Of a DNA stretch of 64,000 bases, positions 47,545-54,852 are shown piece after piece (the stretch's first letter is position 1; the number at the start of each line of letters is the position of its first letter). Origin of the DNA: Thioclava sp. JE_KL1 (lineage in GTDB: Bacteria; Pseudomonadota; Alphaproteobacteria; Rhodobacterales; Rhodobacteraceae); contig NZ_WBJS01000004.1 of the NCBI RefSeq assembly GCF_009296265.1, positions 186,001 through 250,000 of the forward strand, read 5' to 3'. The notes below the pieces were generated by a model, which was given only the letters and a program-made list of their open reading frames with translations, had not been told where the DNA came from and ran no database searches. The position numbers were made by a program, and so were the translations under genes.

Positions 47545-48054
47545 ATGCTGCGCGCCATCAACACGGTCGGATTTGTCGGCTTGCTGAAACCCGCGCCGGG
47601 CACCTGGGGCTCGCTGGTCGCGGTACTGGTCGGCTGGGCGATCGAGCATTGGCTGGGCTTCATCCCGCTGGTGATCGCCACGATCGCTGTCACCGCGCTT
47701 GGCTTCTGGTCGGTGCGCGCGCAGCTGGGCGACAGCGAAGACGACCCCTCCGAGATCGTCATCGACGAGGTGGCGGGCCAATGGGTGGCACTACTCTTCC
47801 CGGCCTTCGGATTCTGGCAGCGCGGCCTCTCCACGGGCGTCGATCTGCATATGGTCTGGCCCGGCCCGGTCGCGGCGTTCCTGCTGTTTCGGCTGTTCGA
47901 CATCTGGAAACCGTGGCTCGTGGGCCGCGCCGATCGCCGCCATGACGCGACAGGCGTGATGCTCGACGATATCTGGGCCGGGGTCTTCGCCGGGATCGTG
48001 TCGATCATCCTCGCAGGCCTCTACCACATCGTCTTTCTGGGCATGATGGGATGA
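47545..48054 (+). CDS. pgpA: Phosphatidylglycerophosphatase A
   Basis: PgpA removes the phosphate from phosphatidylglycerophosphate to give phosphatidylglycerol. The 169-residue membrane protein has GLLKPAPGTWGSLVAV, IVIDEVAGQWVAL and the conserved FRLFDIWKPW with DDIWAGVFAGI. These fit the PgpA family well. It overlaps cinA by 4 bases and follows ispDF by 4, so all three are one transcript. Confidence 0.95.
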   Translation: MLRAINTVGFVGLLKPAPGTWGSLVAVLVGWAIEHWLGFIPLVIATIAVTALGFWSVRAQLGDSEDDPSEIVIDEVAGQWVALLFPAFGFWQRGLSTGVDLHMVWPGPVAAFLLFRLFDIWKPWLVGRADRRHDATGVMLDDIWAGVFAGIVSIILAGLYHIVFLGMMG

Positions 48055-48524
48055 GCCGCGCGTCCGACGTTCTCGACGCCTGCAAGGCGCGCGGCCTGAT
48101 GGTCGCGACCGCCGAGAGCTGCACCGGCGGGATGGTCGCCGCAGCCCTCACCGATATTCCGGGATCGTCAGCGGTCGTGGAACGCGGCTTCGTCACCTAC
48201 ACCAATGACGCCAAACGCGAGATGCTGGGCGTCAGCGCGGAAAGCCTCGACGCCCATGGCGCGGTCTCCGAGCCGGTCGCGCGCGAGATGGCCGAGGGCG
48301 CGCTGAGCCACTCCCACGCCCAGATCGCCGTCGCGATCACCGGCATCGCGGGACCGGGTGGATCCGAGTTCAAACCCGAAGGCCGGGTCTGTTTCGGCCT
48401 CGCGCGCGAGGGCGCCGAAACCCAAGTCGAGACGGTCGAATTCGGCGCGCTCGGCCGCGACAAGGTGCGCGAAGCGGCCCGCGATCGCGCGCTCGTCCTG
48501 CTGCTGTCCGCGGCGCAAGCCTGA
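48051..48524 (+). CDS. pncC: CinA C-terminal-type nicotinamide-nucleotide amidohydrolase (PncC)
   Basis: A 157-residue stand-alone CinA C-terminal domain. It shows VATAESCTGGMVAAALTDIPGSS, the GFVTYTNDAKREMLGV segment and AVAITGIAGPGG. Family members deamidate nicotinamide mononucleotide to salvage NAD precursors. It is the last gene of the ispDF-pgpA-cinA transcript. The N-terminal MoaB-like half of full-length CinA is absent. Confidence 0.92.
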   Translation: MSRASDVLDACKARGLMVATAESCTGGMVAAALTDIPGSSAVVERGFVTYTNDAKREMLGVSAESLDAHGAVSEPVAREMAEGALSHSHAQIAVAITGIAGPGGSEFKPEGRVCFGLAREGAETQVETVEFGALGRDKVREAARDRALVLLLSAAQA

Positions 48525-48691
48525 CTCCAAACCGCCCACGTCATAAGCATACGCACCTCGCATCGCCCATTTTTCGCGCAGGTACAAAAGTGACGCGCGA
48601 ATAGGCGGGTTTTGCGCAAAATGTCTCTTTATTGCGCGTGGCGCTTATGGCCCCTGCCCTCCAGAGGGAATTTCGAGGAGGATTTGTCGAG

Positions 48692-49882
48692 ATGGAAGCG
48701 GGGATGAACGCGGCCGATACCGCGTGGATCATGGTAGCGACGGCACTGGTTTTGCTGATGACGCTGCCGGGGCTGGCGCTGTTTTACGGCGGGCTCGTGC
48801 GAGCGCGCAACGTGCTGTCGATCTTCATGCAATGTTTCTCGATCGCGGCGCTGATGAGCGTCCTGTGGCTGTTGTTCGGCTATTCGATCGCCTTCGGGGA
48901 CGCCAATGGCTATTGGGGCGGCTTGGGTAAATTCGCGCTGCTGGGCATCACGCCGGACACGCTGTCGGGCTCCATCCCGGAAATCGTCTTCTTCGCCTTC
49001 CAGATGACCTTCGCGATCATCACGCCCGCGCTGATCGTCGGCGCCTTCGTGGAGCGGATCAACTATGGCTTCGTGATGGTCTTCACCGGCCTTTGGATGC
49101 TGCTGATCTACGCCCCCGTCGCGCATTGGATCTGGGGCGGTGGCATCATGTCCGATGGCGGCATCTGGGGTGCGGTCGGCACCAAGGATTTCGCGGGCGG
49201 CATCGTGGTTCACGAAACCGCAGGCCTCGCAGCCCTCGTGCTGGCGCTGATGATCGGCCCGCGGGTGAAGCGCACCACGCCGCCGCATAACCCCGGCATG
49301 GTCGCGATGGGCGCAGGCTTGCTGTGGGTCGGCTGGTTCGGCTTCAACGGCGGCTCGGAGCTGGCGGCAGATGGCGTAGCCGGCAGGGCGATCACCGTCA
49401 CCCATATCTCCGCCGCCGCCGCCTCGCTGAGCTGGGCGCTGTGGGAGCGCATCAAGTTCGGCCGCGCCTCGATGGTGGGCCTCGTGACCGGCACGATCGC
49501 AGGTCTGGCCTCGATCACCCCGGCCTCTGGCTTCGTGGGTCCGATCGAAGCGCTGGTGATCGGCTTCGCCGCCGGGATCATCTGTCAGGAATTCGTCGTG
49601 CTGATCCGTGAAAGGCTGCATGTCGATGACAGCCTTGACGTCTTCGCGGTCCACGGCGTAGGCGGCATCTTCGGCACGATCATGATCGCGGTCTTCGGCC
49701 ATGGGTCGTTCGTGGCGCAACTCGGCGCGCTGGCCGTCGTCGGCGTGTTCACCGTCGCGGGCAGCTGGGTTCTGGCGATGCTGGTGCGGCTGGTCTTCCC
49801 GCTGCGGGTGAGCGACGAGCACGAGACCAACGGGCTGGACCTCTCCACCCATGGCGAGCGCGCCTATGACATGAACTCCTGA
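48692..49882 (+). CDS. amtB: Ammonium transporter (Amt/MEP/Rh family)
   Basis: A 396-residue ammonium channel with 11 predicted helices and no cleavable signal peptide. Family features are LALFYGGLVRARNVLS, the AxHWIWGGG region and VHETAGLAALVLALM with a pore His. GLLWVGWFGFNGGSELA and DVFAVHGVGGIFGTI complete the pore, with the conserved twin His. GAGGAGG lies 9 bases before the ATG; a second ATG four codons later is possible. No glnK gene precedes it, unusual for amtB. A TTTTGCGCAAAA palindrome lies about 70 bases upstream. Confidence 0.95.
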   Translation: MEAGMNAADTAWIMVATALVLLMTLPGLALFYGGLVRARNVLSIFMQCFSIAALMSVLWLLFGYSIAFGDANGYWGGLGKFALLGITPDTLSGSIPEIVFFAFQMTFAIITPALIVGAFVERINYGFVMVFTGLWMLLIYAPVAHWIWGGGIMSDGGIWGAVGTKDFAGGIVVHETAGLAALVLALMIGPRVKRTTPPHNPGMVAMGAGLLWVGWFGFNGGSELAADGVAGRAITVTHISAAAASLSWALWERIKFGRASMVGLVTGTIAGLASITPASGFVGPIEALVIGFAAGIICQEFVVLIRERLHVDDSLDVFAVHGVGGIFGTIMIAVFGHGSFVAQLGALAVVGVFTVAGSWVLAMLVRLVFPLRVSDEHETNGLDLSTHGERAYDMNS

Positions 49883-49906
49883 TCGCAGGGGTTTGACCCG
49901 GAATGG

Positions 49907-49935
49907 AAAAGGCCGCCCCGACGGGCGGCCTTTTT
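49907..49935 (+). terminator. Bidirectional terminator between amtB and the RatA-like gene
   Basis: An 8-bp stem GGCCGCCC/GGGCGGCC with a CGAC loop, flanked by AAAA on one side and TTTTT on the other. It can end both the plus-strand amtB and the minus-strand RatA-like transcript. Confidence 0.85.
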
Positions 49936-49958
49936 CGTGGCACCTAGGCGAGGATCCC

Positions 49959-50417
49959 TCAGCCCTTCGGCCCATACAACTCCTCGGCGCGCTTCTCGAA
50001 GGCGCGCACGATCCGCTGCATCGCCTCGTTAAAAACGACCCCGATCACGCCCTGCAGGATCGCGTTCTTGAACTCGAAATCGACATGGAAATCGACCTCG
50101 CAGGAGCCATCGTCGCGATCGCTCATCCGCCAATGGCTGTGCATGTATTTGAACGGCCCGTCGAGATATTCGGTCTCGATGTGATGCTCGTCGGGATGCA
50201 GCACCACGCGCGAGCCGAACTTCTCGCGGAACACTTTGAACGAGATCACCAGATCGGCCAGCATCAGGATAGAGCCGTCCGGGCGTTCCTCGCGCGTGCG
50301 CACGCGGGCTGCCGAATTCCACGGCAGGAATTTCGGATAGCTCCCCACATCGGCCACCAGATCGTAGATCTGTTGCGCGCTATAGGGCATGACCCGGTTC
50401 TCGTGATGCTTAGGCAT
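49959..50417 (-). CDS. Coenzyme Q-binding protein COQ10 / RatA family (START-like)
   Basis: A 152-residue START-domain protein. It begins MPKHHENRVMPYSAQQIYDLVADVG, with YPKFLPWNSAARVRTRE, IETEYLDGPFKYMHSHWRM and a C terminus ending AEELYGPKG. The GGGAGAG before the ATG sets the start. In alphaproteobacteria such proteins are taken as Coq10-like ubiquinone-binding factors; the RatA toxin label is historical. It is divergent from hpt. Confidence 0.9.
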   Translation of the reverse strand: MPKHHENRVMPYSAQQIYDLVADVGSYPKFLPWNSAARVRTREERPDGSILMLADLVISFKVFREKFGSRVVLHPDEHHIETEYLDGPFKYMHSHWRMSDRDDGSCEVDFHVDFEFKNAILQGVIGVVFNEAMQRIVRAFEKRAEELYGPKG

Positions 50418-50501
50418 GTCTCTCCCGTTTTCTTGCGCCTCTTGATGCGCTAAAGCTAAGCCCGAGTTCAAGCCCTACAACCCGTTTCGAGGCCCGACAT
50501 C

Positions 50502-51050
50502 ATGACGCAGCGCCCCTATGTGATCGACCAGATGATTTCGGCCAAGCAGATCGCGGCCCGGGTCGAGGAATTGGCAGCCGAGATCACCCGGACCTTCAAG
50601 GGCACCGACAAGCTGGTGGTCGTGGGCCTCTTGCGCGGCTCCTTCGTGTTCATCGCCGATCTGGTGCGCGAGATCGACCTGCCGGTTGAGGTCGATTTTC
50701 TCGAAGCCTCCAGCTACGGCGACGCGATGACCAGCTCGCGCGAGGTGCGCATCCTCAAGGACCTGCGCGCAGGCATCGAGGGGCGCGACGTGCTGGTGGT
50801 CGAGGACATCGTCGATACCGGCTTCACCCTGCATCACGTGATGGGCATGCTGCGTGCGCGCAAACCGGGGCGCATCGAATGTTGCGCCCTGCTCGACAAA
50901 CCCTCGCGGCGCGAGGTCGATGTGCGCGCCACCTGGACCGGGTTCGAGATCCCCGACGAATTCGTCGTGGGCTACGGCATCGACTTCGCACAGCGCAATC
51001 GCAACCTGCCCTTCATCGGCAAGGTGCGCTTCACCAAGGATGCTTCGTGA
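50502..51050 (+). CDS. hpt: Hypoxanthine phosphoribosyltransferase
   Basis: Hpt salvages hypoxanthine and guanine using PRPP. The 182-residue protein has the PRPP loop [18 protein letters not shown], the [16 protein letters not shown] segment and [35 protein letters not shown] is the C-terminal signature. It is followed by an overlapping 60-residue gene, with the TGA and GTG sharing bases. Confidence 0.96.
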   Translation: MTQRPYVIDQMISAKQIAARVEELAAEITRTFKGTDKLVVVGLLRGSFVFIADLVREIDLPVEVDFLEASSYGDAMTSSREVRILKDLRAGIEGRDVLVVEDIVDTGFTLHHVMGMLRARKPGRIECCALLDKPSRREVDVRATWTGFEIPDEFVVGYGIDFAQRNRNLPFIGKVRFTKDAS

Positions 51051-51229
51051 ATTACACGTGGCTGCTGCGCATGGCGCGGTGGGCACGTCGCCCACCGTCG
51101 ATGACGCAGGTGAAGATCGTGGCCGTCGTGGCGCTGGCCGTGATCGCGATCGTTGTCATTGAAAAGCTGGGGTACTGGCCGGATTGGGCGACGGTGAACC
51201 CGCGCGCCCTGCGCGCGCCCAGACCTTAA
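51047..51229 (+). CDS. Small single-pass membrane protein overlapping hpt, 60 aa
   Basis: A 60-residue protein starting at GTG, overlapping the hpt TGA (GTGA), which implies translational coupling. The N terminus is basic ([19 protein letters not shown]), then one membrane helix (about 24-38, [15 protein letters not shown]), then [17 protein letters not shown]. The basic stretch before the helix suggests a cytoplasmic N terminus. It resembles small conserved proteins recalled from Rhodobacteraceae genomes, but no function is known to me. Confidence 0.72.
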   Translation: MNYTWLLRMARWARRPPSMTQVKIVAVVALAVIAIVVIEKLGYWPDWATVNPRALRAPRP

Positions 51230-51240
51230 AGTCGCGGCCT

Positions 51241-51306
51241 CTCTTCGGGCTTGTGAAAGTATCCCGGTGGGCTCGCGAAGCGAGCGGGGGCAAAGCCCCC
51301 GCCACG
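51241..51306 (-). repeat. Repeat family copy C: two stem-loops plus GGGATACTT tail
   Basis: Read on the minus strand: GGCGGGGGC-TTT-GCCCCCGC stem, then a GCTCGC-TTC-GCGAGC hairpin, then CCACCGGGATACTTTCACAA and CCGAAGAG. Same architecture and order as copy B at 38.93 kb. It follows the livM gene of operon 2 on that strand and, in the opposite sense, the hpt/60-aa pair. Confidence 0.7.
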
Positions 51307-51312
51307 CCAGTT

Positions 51313-52317
51313 TTACAGCGACGAAATGCGCAGCAGACGCGCGATCTCGCCGACGATGCCGCGGCGGAACAGCAGCACGCAGGCGATGAAGGTGCCGCCG
51401 ATTACGACCTGCACCCACGAGCCAATGCCCGACAGGAAGTGCTGCAGCGTGACCACGATGAACGCGCCCACGACCGGACCGAAGATCGTGCCCATGCCGC
51501 CCAGCAGCGTCATCAGGATCACTTCGCCCGACATCTGCCAATGCGCATCCGTCAGCGAGGCGAACTGGAACACCAGCGCCTTGGTCGAGCCTGCGAGCCC
51601 GGCCAGACCCGCCGATAGCACGAATGCCAGCAGCTTGAACCGGTCGACATTATAGCCGAGCGACAGCGCGCGCGGCTCGTTCTCGCGGATCGCCTGCAGC
51701 ACCTGGCCGAAGGGCGAATGCACGATGCGGTAGATCGCGAGGAAGCCGACGATGAAGACGGCCGCCACGAAGTAATACATCGTGATCGGATCGCTGAGGT
51801 TGAAGATGCCCAGCAGGTTGCCGCGCGGGATGCCCTGCAGGCCATCCTCGCCCCCGGTGAAGGGCATTTGCAGCGCGAAGAAATACACGATCTGCGCAAG
51901 CGCCAGCGTGATCATCGCGAAGTAGATGCCCTGCCGGCGGATCGCGAGCGAGCCCACGACCCAGCCCATCGCAGCGGCTGCGAGCGTGCCCGCGATGATA
52001 CCGAGGATCGGCGGGAAACCCCAGACCTTCAGCACATGGCCTGCCACATAGGCCGCGCCCCCGAAGAAAGCGGCATGGCCGAAGCTGAGCAGGCCGGTGA
52101 AGCCGATCAGCAGGTTGAAAGCCGCCGCAAACAGCGCGAAGCACAGCAGCTGCATCACGAAAACCGGGTAAAGGAAGAACGGGGCGACTGCGAGGAAGCC
52201 CAGCAGCACCACCCAGAACACCGCCTGCACAATGCGGCCGCGCTTATGGGTCTCGGGGCTGACGTCTTCCTGTTCGAATTCGCCGATTTCGCTCGTCGTA
52301 CTTGTCGTATTGCTCAT
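51313..52317 (-). CDS. livM: Liv-type ABC transporter permease LivM (operon 2)
   Basis: A 334-residue permease with about ten hydrophobic helices after a 25-residue polar N terminus. Conserved parts are NLLIGFTGLLSFGHAAFFG, the coupling loop QAIRENEPRALSLGYNVDRFK and MTLLGGMGTIFGPVVGA. It is the last gene of the second importer, 10 bases after livH, and is followed by the stem-loop repeat. Confidence 0.93.
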   Translation of the reverse strand: MSNTTSTTSEIGEFEQEDVSPETHKRGRIVQAVFWVVLLGFLAVAPFFLYPVFVMQLLCFALFAAAFNLLIGFTGLLSFGHAAFFGGAAYVAGHVLKVWGFPPILGIIAGTLAAAAMGWVVGSLAIRRQGIYFAMITLALAQIVYFFALQMPFTGGEDGLQGIPRGNLLGIFNLSDPITMYYFVAAVFIVGFLAIYRIVHSPFGQVLQAIRENEPRALSLGYNVDRFKLLAFVLSAGLAGLAGSTKALVFQFASLTDAHWQMSGEVILMTLLGGMGTIFGPVVGAFIVVTLQHFLSGIGSWVQVVIGGTFIACVLLFRRGIVGEIARLLRISSL

Positions 52318-52327
52318 GTCTTCACCC

Positions 52328-53233
52328 TCACCCTTGACGTCCGAAGAGGCCCGACGGGCGCACAAGAAGCACGATCACCATCAGCAGGAAGATCACCGTA
52401 TTCGCAGCGGGCGCATAGAAGACCTTGGTCACGCCCTCGATCAGACCCAGAGAGAAGCCGGTGATTACCGCCCCCGCAATCGAGCCCATGCCGCCGATCA
52501 CGACGACCGCGAAGATCACGATGATCAGGTTCGCGCCCATCAGCGGGCTGACCGAGTAGATCGGCGCCGCCAGCACCCCTGCGAGACCCGCAAGGCCGGT
52601 GCCGAAGCCGAAGGTCAGCATCACCATCAGCGGCACGTTGATCCCGAAGGCTTTCACCAGCTCGGGGTTCTCGGTGCCCGCGCGCAGCCGTGCGCCGATC
52701 CGGGTCCGCTCGATCACGAACCAGGTCACGAAACAGACCACGATCGAGAAGACGATCACGAAGAGGCGGTATTTCGGGAACATCATGAAGCCGAGATTGG
52801 TCACGCCCTTCATGCTCTCCGGCATCCCCGGATAGGGCGTACCCGACGCGTTGAAGAAGTTGATGAACAGGCCTTGCAGCACCAGCGTGATCCCGAAGGT
52901 CAGCAGCAGCGAGTAGATCGGGTCGAGTTTATAGAGCCTGCGCAGCAAGAAGCGCTCGATCAGCATCCCGAAACAGGCCACCAGGATCGGCGCGAGGATC
53001 AGCGCCGGCCAGAAGCCGATATGCAGGTCCGCCATGCCAATCCACTGACCGACGTAGGAATACAGGATCAGCGCGAGGAACGCGCCGAGCATATAGAGCG
53101 CGCCATGCGCGAAATTGACCACGTTCAAGAGGCCGAAGATAACCGCGAGCCCGAGGCTCAGCATCGCGTAGAACACGCCGTTGTTTAGGCCCAGCATCCC
53201 CTGGGCAAGAATAAGTCGGATCATCGGATCCAT
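52328..53233 (-). CDS. livH: Liv-type ABC transporter permease LivH (operon 2)
   Basis: A 301-residue permease of about eight helices. The N terminus GVFYAMLSLGLAVIFGLLNV and NFAHGALYMLGAF are LivH hallmarks; the coupling loop is LRAGTENPELVKAFGINV. AVVVIGGMGSIAGAVITGF is in the C-terminal half. GGGAGGA precedes the ATG. A 54-base gap separates it from livF, the largest gap inside the transporter part of this operon. Confidence 0.93.
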   Translation of the reverse strand: MDPMIRLILAQGMLGLNNGVFYAMLSLGLAVIFGLLNVVNFAHGALYMLGAFLALILYSYVGQWIGMADLHIGFWPALILAPILVACFGMLIERFLLRRLYKLDPIYSLLLTFGITLVLQGLFINFFNASGTPYPGMPESMKGVTNLGFMMFPKYRLFVIVFSIVVCFVTWFVIERTRIGARLRAGTENPELVKAFGINVPLMVMLTFGFGTGLAGLAGVLAAPIYSVSPLMGANLIIVIFAVVVIGGMGSIAGAVITGFSLGLIEGVTKVFYAPAANTVIFLLMVIVLLVRPSGLFGRQG

Positions 53234-53287
53234 CGGGGTTGTCCTCCCTGTCGGGTCACGGGCGCCTGAGCCCGGCCCGGTTTCTCG

Positions 53288-54010
53288 TTACACGCTCAGG
53301 TAATGGTTCAGCCGGTCCATCGAGGCTTCGACCTGATCGGCTTCGATCACGTCGATCACCTCGCCATGTTCGATGACGTAATGGCGGTCGGCGAGCGGGG
53401 CGGCGAAGCGGAAGTTCTGCTCCACCAGAACGATCGTATAGCCGCGCGATTTCAGGTCGCGGATCACGCGGCCGAGGGTTTTCACGATCACGGGCGCAAG
53501 ACCCTCGGTGATCTCGTCAAGGAGCAGCAGCCGCGAGCCGGTGCGCAGGATGCGCGCGATGGCCAGCATCTGCTGTTCGCCGCCCGAAAGCCGCGTGCCC
53601 ATCCGCTTGCGGACATTGGCGAGGTTCGGGAACATCTCGAAGAGTTCCTCCACCGACATGCCGCCCTCGCCCACATTCGGCGGAAGCATCAGGTTTTCCT
53701 CGACATTGAGCGAGGCGAAGATGCCGCGCTCCTCGGGGCAATAGCCGATCCGCGCATCGGGCGAGATCTTGTGCGTGGGTTTCGTCAGGAACTCCTCGCC
53801 ATTGATCTTGATCGAGCCTTCGCGGCGATCGACCATGCCCATGATCGAGCGCAGCGTGGTCGAACGGCCCGCGCCGTTGCGGCCCAGAAGGGTGATCAGC
53901 TGCCCCTCGCCCAGTTCGAGATTGATCCCGTGCAGGACGTGGCTCTCGCCATACCATGCATGCAGGTTCTCGATCTTGAGCATCGGTTTGATCATCGTTT
54001 CGGTGCTCAT
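53288..54010 (-). CDS. livF: Liv-type ABC transporter ATP-binding protein LivF (operon 2), Walker A Lys replaced by Arg
   Basis: A 240-residue LivF-type ATPase. The Walker A reads GRNGAGRST (43-51): Arg49 stands where the ATP-binding Lys is expected, and the codon is a clear CGT. The signature LSGGEQQMLAIARIL, Walker B LLLLDEITEGLAP and the H-loop region are otherwise intact. LDEITEG replaces the usual LDEPTxG. An ATP-hydrolysing partner (LivG) has an intact Walker A. It overlaps livG by 4 bases. The change may make this site weakly catalytic. Confidence 0.92.
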   Translation of the reverse strand: MSTETMIKPMLKIENLHAWYGESHVLHGINLELGEGQLITLLGRNGAGRSTTLRSIMGMVDRREGSIKINGEEFLTKPTHKISPDARIGYCPEERGIFASLNVEENLMLPPNVGEGGMSVEELFEMFPNLANVRKRMGTRLSGGEQQMLAIARILRTGSRLLLLDEITEGLAPVIVKTLGRVIRDLKSRGYTIVLVEQNFRFAAPLADRHYVIEHGEVIDVIEADQVEASMDRLNHYLSV

Positions 54011-54780
54011 GCGACCTCCTCCTGCTCGTCGGCGGAGACGCCCATATAGGCCTCCATGACAGCCGGGTTCTTCGACACTTCGGAATAGGGCCCTTCGGCC
54101 AGCACTTCGCCGCGCGCAAGCACGGTGATCGTGTCGGCCAGTTCGGCCACGACGCCGAGGTTATGCTCCACCATCACGATGGTGCGCCCCTCGCGGACAC
54201 GGCCGATCAGCTCGGTCACGGCGCCCACGTCCTCGGTGCCCATGCCTTGGGTCGGCTCGTCGAGCAGCATCAGCTCGGGCTCCAGCCCCAGCGTCGTCGC
54301 GATCTCCAGCGCGCGTTTGCGCCCGTAGGGCAGCTCCACCGCCTTGAGGTGGGCGAACTCCTTCAGGCCCACCTGATCGAGCGCCGCGACCGCTTTCGCG
54401 TCGAGGTCATGCAGCACCGATTTGGAACGCCAGAACTGGTAGCTCACGCCCAGCGAGCGCTGCAGCGCGAGGCGCACGTTCTCCAGCGCCGTCAGGTGCG
54501 GGAAAACGGCGGAAATCTGGAACGACCGCACGATGCCCATATTGGCGATCTCTGCGGGTTTGCGATTGGTGATATCGCGGTCGTTGAAGAGGATCTTGCC
54601 CGAAGTGGGCGTGATGAATTTCGTCAGCAGGTTGAACATCGTCGTCTTACCCGCGCCGTTCGGGCCGATGATCGCGTGGATCGCGCCGCGCTTGATGCGC
54701 AGGTTCACGTCATTGACGGCCACGAAGCCGCCGAAACTCTTGGTCAGGTTCTTGGCCTCGAGAATGATATCGTCGCTCAT
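54007..54780 (-). CDS. livG: Liv-type ABC transporter ATP-binding protein LivG (operon 2)
   Basis: A 257-residue LivG-type ATPase with Walker A GPNGAGKTT, Walker B LMLLDEPTQGMG and the LivG family insert VRSFQISAVFPHLTALENV. The signature loop reads LPYGRKRALEIATTL instead of LSGGQ, a degenerate form seen in this ABC subfamily. It is preceded by a strong stem-loop after the binding-protein gene. Confidence 0.93.
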   Translation of the reverse strand: MSDDIILEAKNLTKSFGGFVAVNDVNLRIKRGAIHAIIGPNGAGKTTMFNLLTKFITPTSGKILFNDRDITNRKPAEIANMGIVRSFQISAVFPHLTALENVRLALQRSLGVSYQFWRSKSVLHDLDAKAVAALDQVGLKEFAHLKAVELPYGRKRALEIATTLGLEPELMLLDEPTQGMGTEDVGAVTELIGRVREGRTIVMVEHNLGVVAELADTITVLARGEVLAEGPYSEVSKNPAVMEAYMGVSADEQEEVA

Positions 54781-54805
54781 GGTCTCGCTTTCGGACTGAT
54801 ACGCA

Positions 54806-54837
54806 GGCGCAGGGCGGTCGCAATGCCGCCCTGCGCC
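54806..54837 (-). promoter_or_regulatory. Strong stem-loop between binding protein and livG (operon 2)
   Basis: A perfect 12-bp stem GGCGCAGGGCGG/CCGCCCTGCGCC with an 8-base loop in the 72-base gap after the binding-protein stop. There is no U-run after it, so it is more likely an mRNA-stabilising or attenuating hairpin than a full terminator. Confidence 0.7.
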
Positions 54838-54852
54838 AAGGATTTGTTCAGA

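Noticed and set aside
49959-50417. Calling the START-domain protein a RatA toxin with an antitoxin partner
   Set aside because: No partner gene is adjacent, and alphaproteobacterial members are better explained as Coq10-like proteins.
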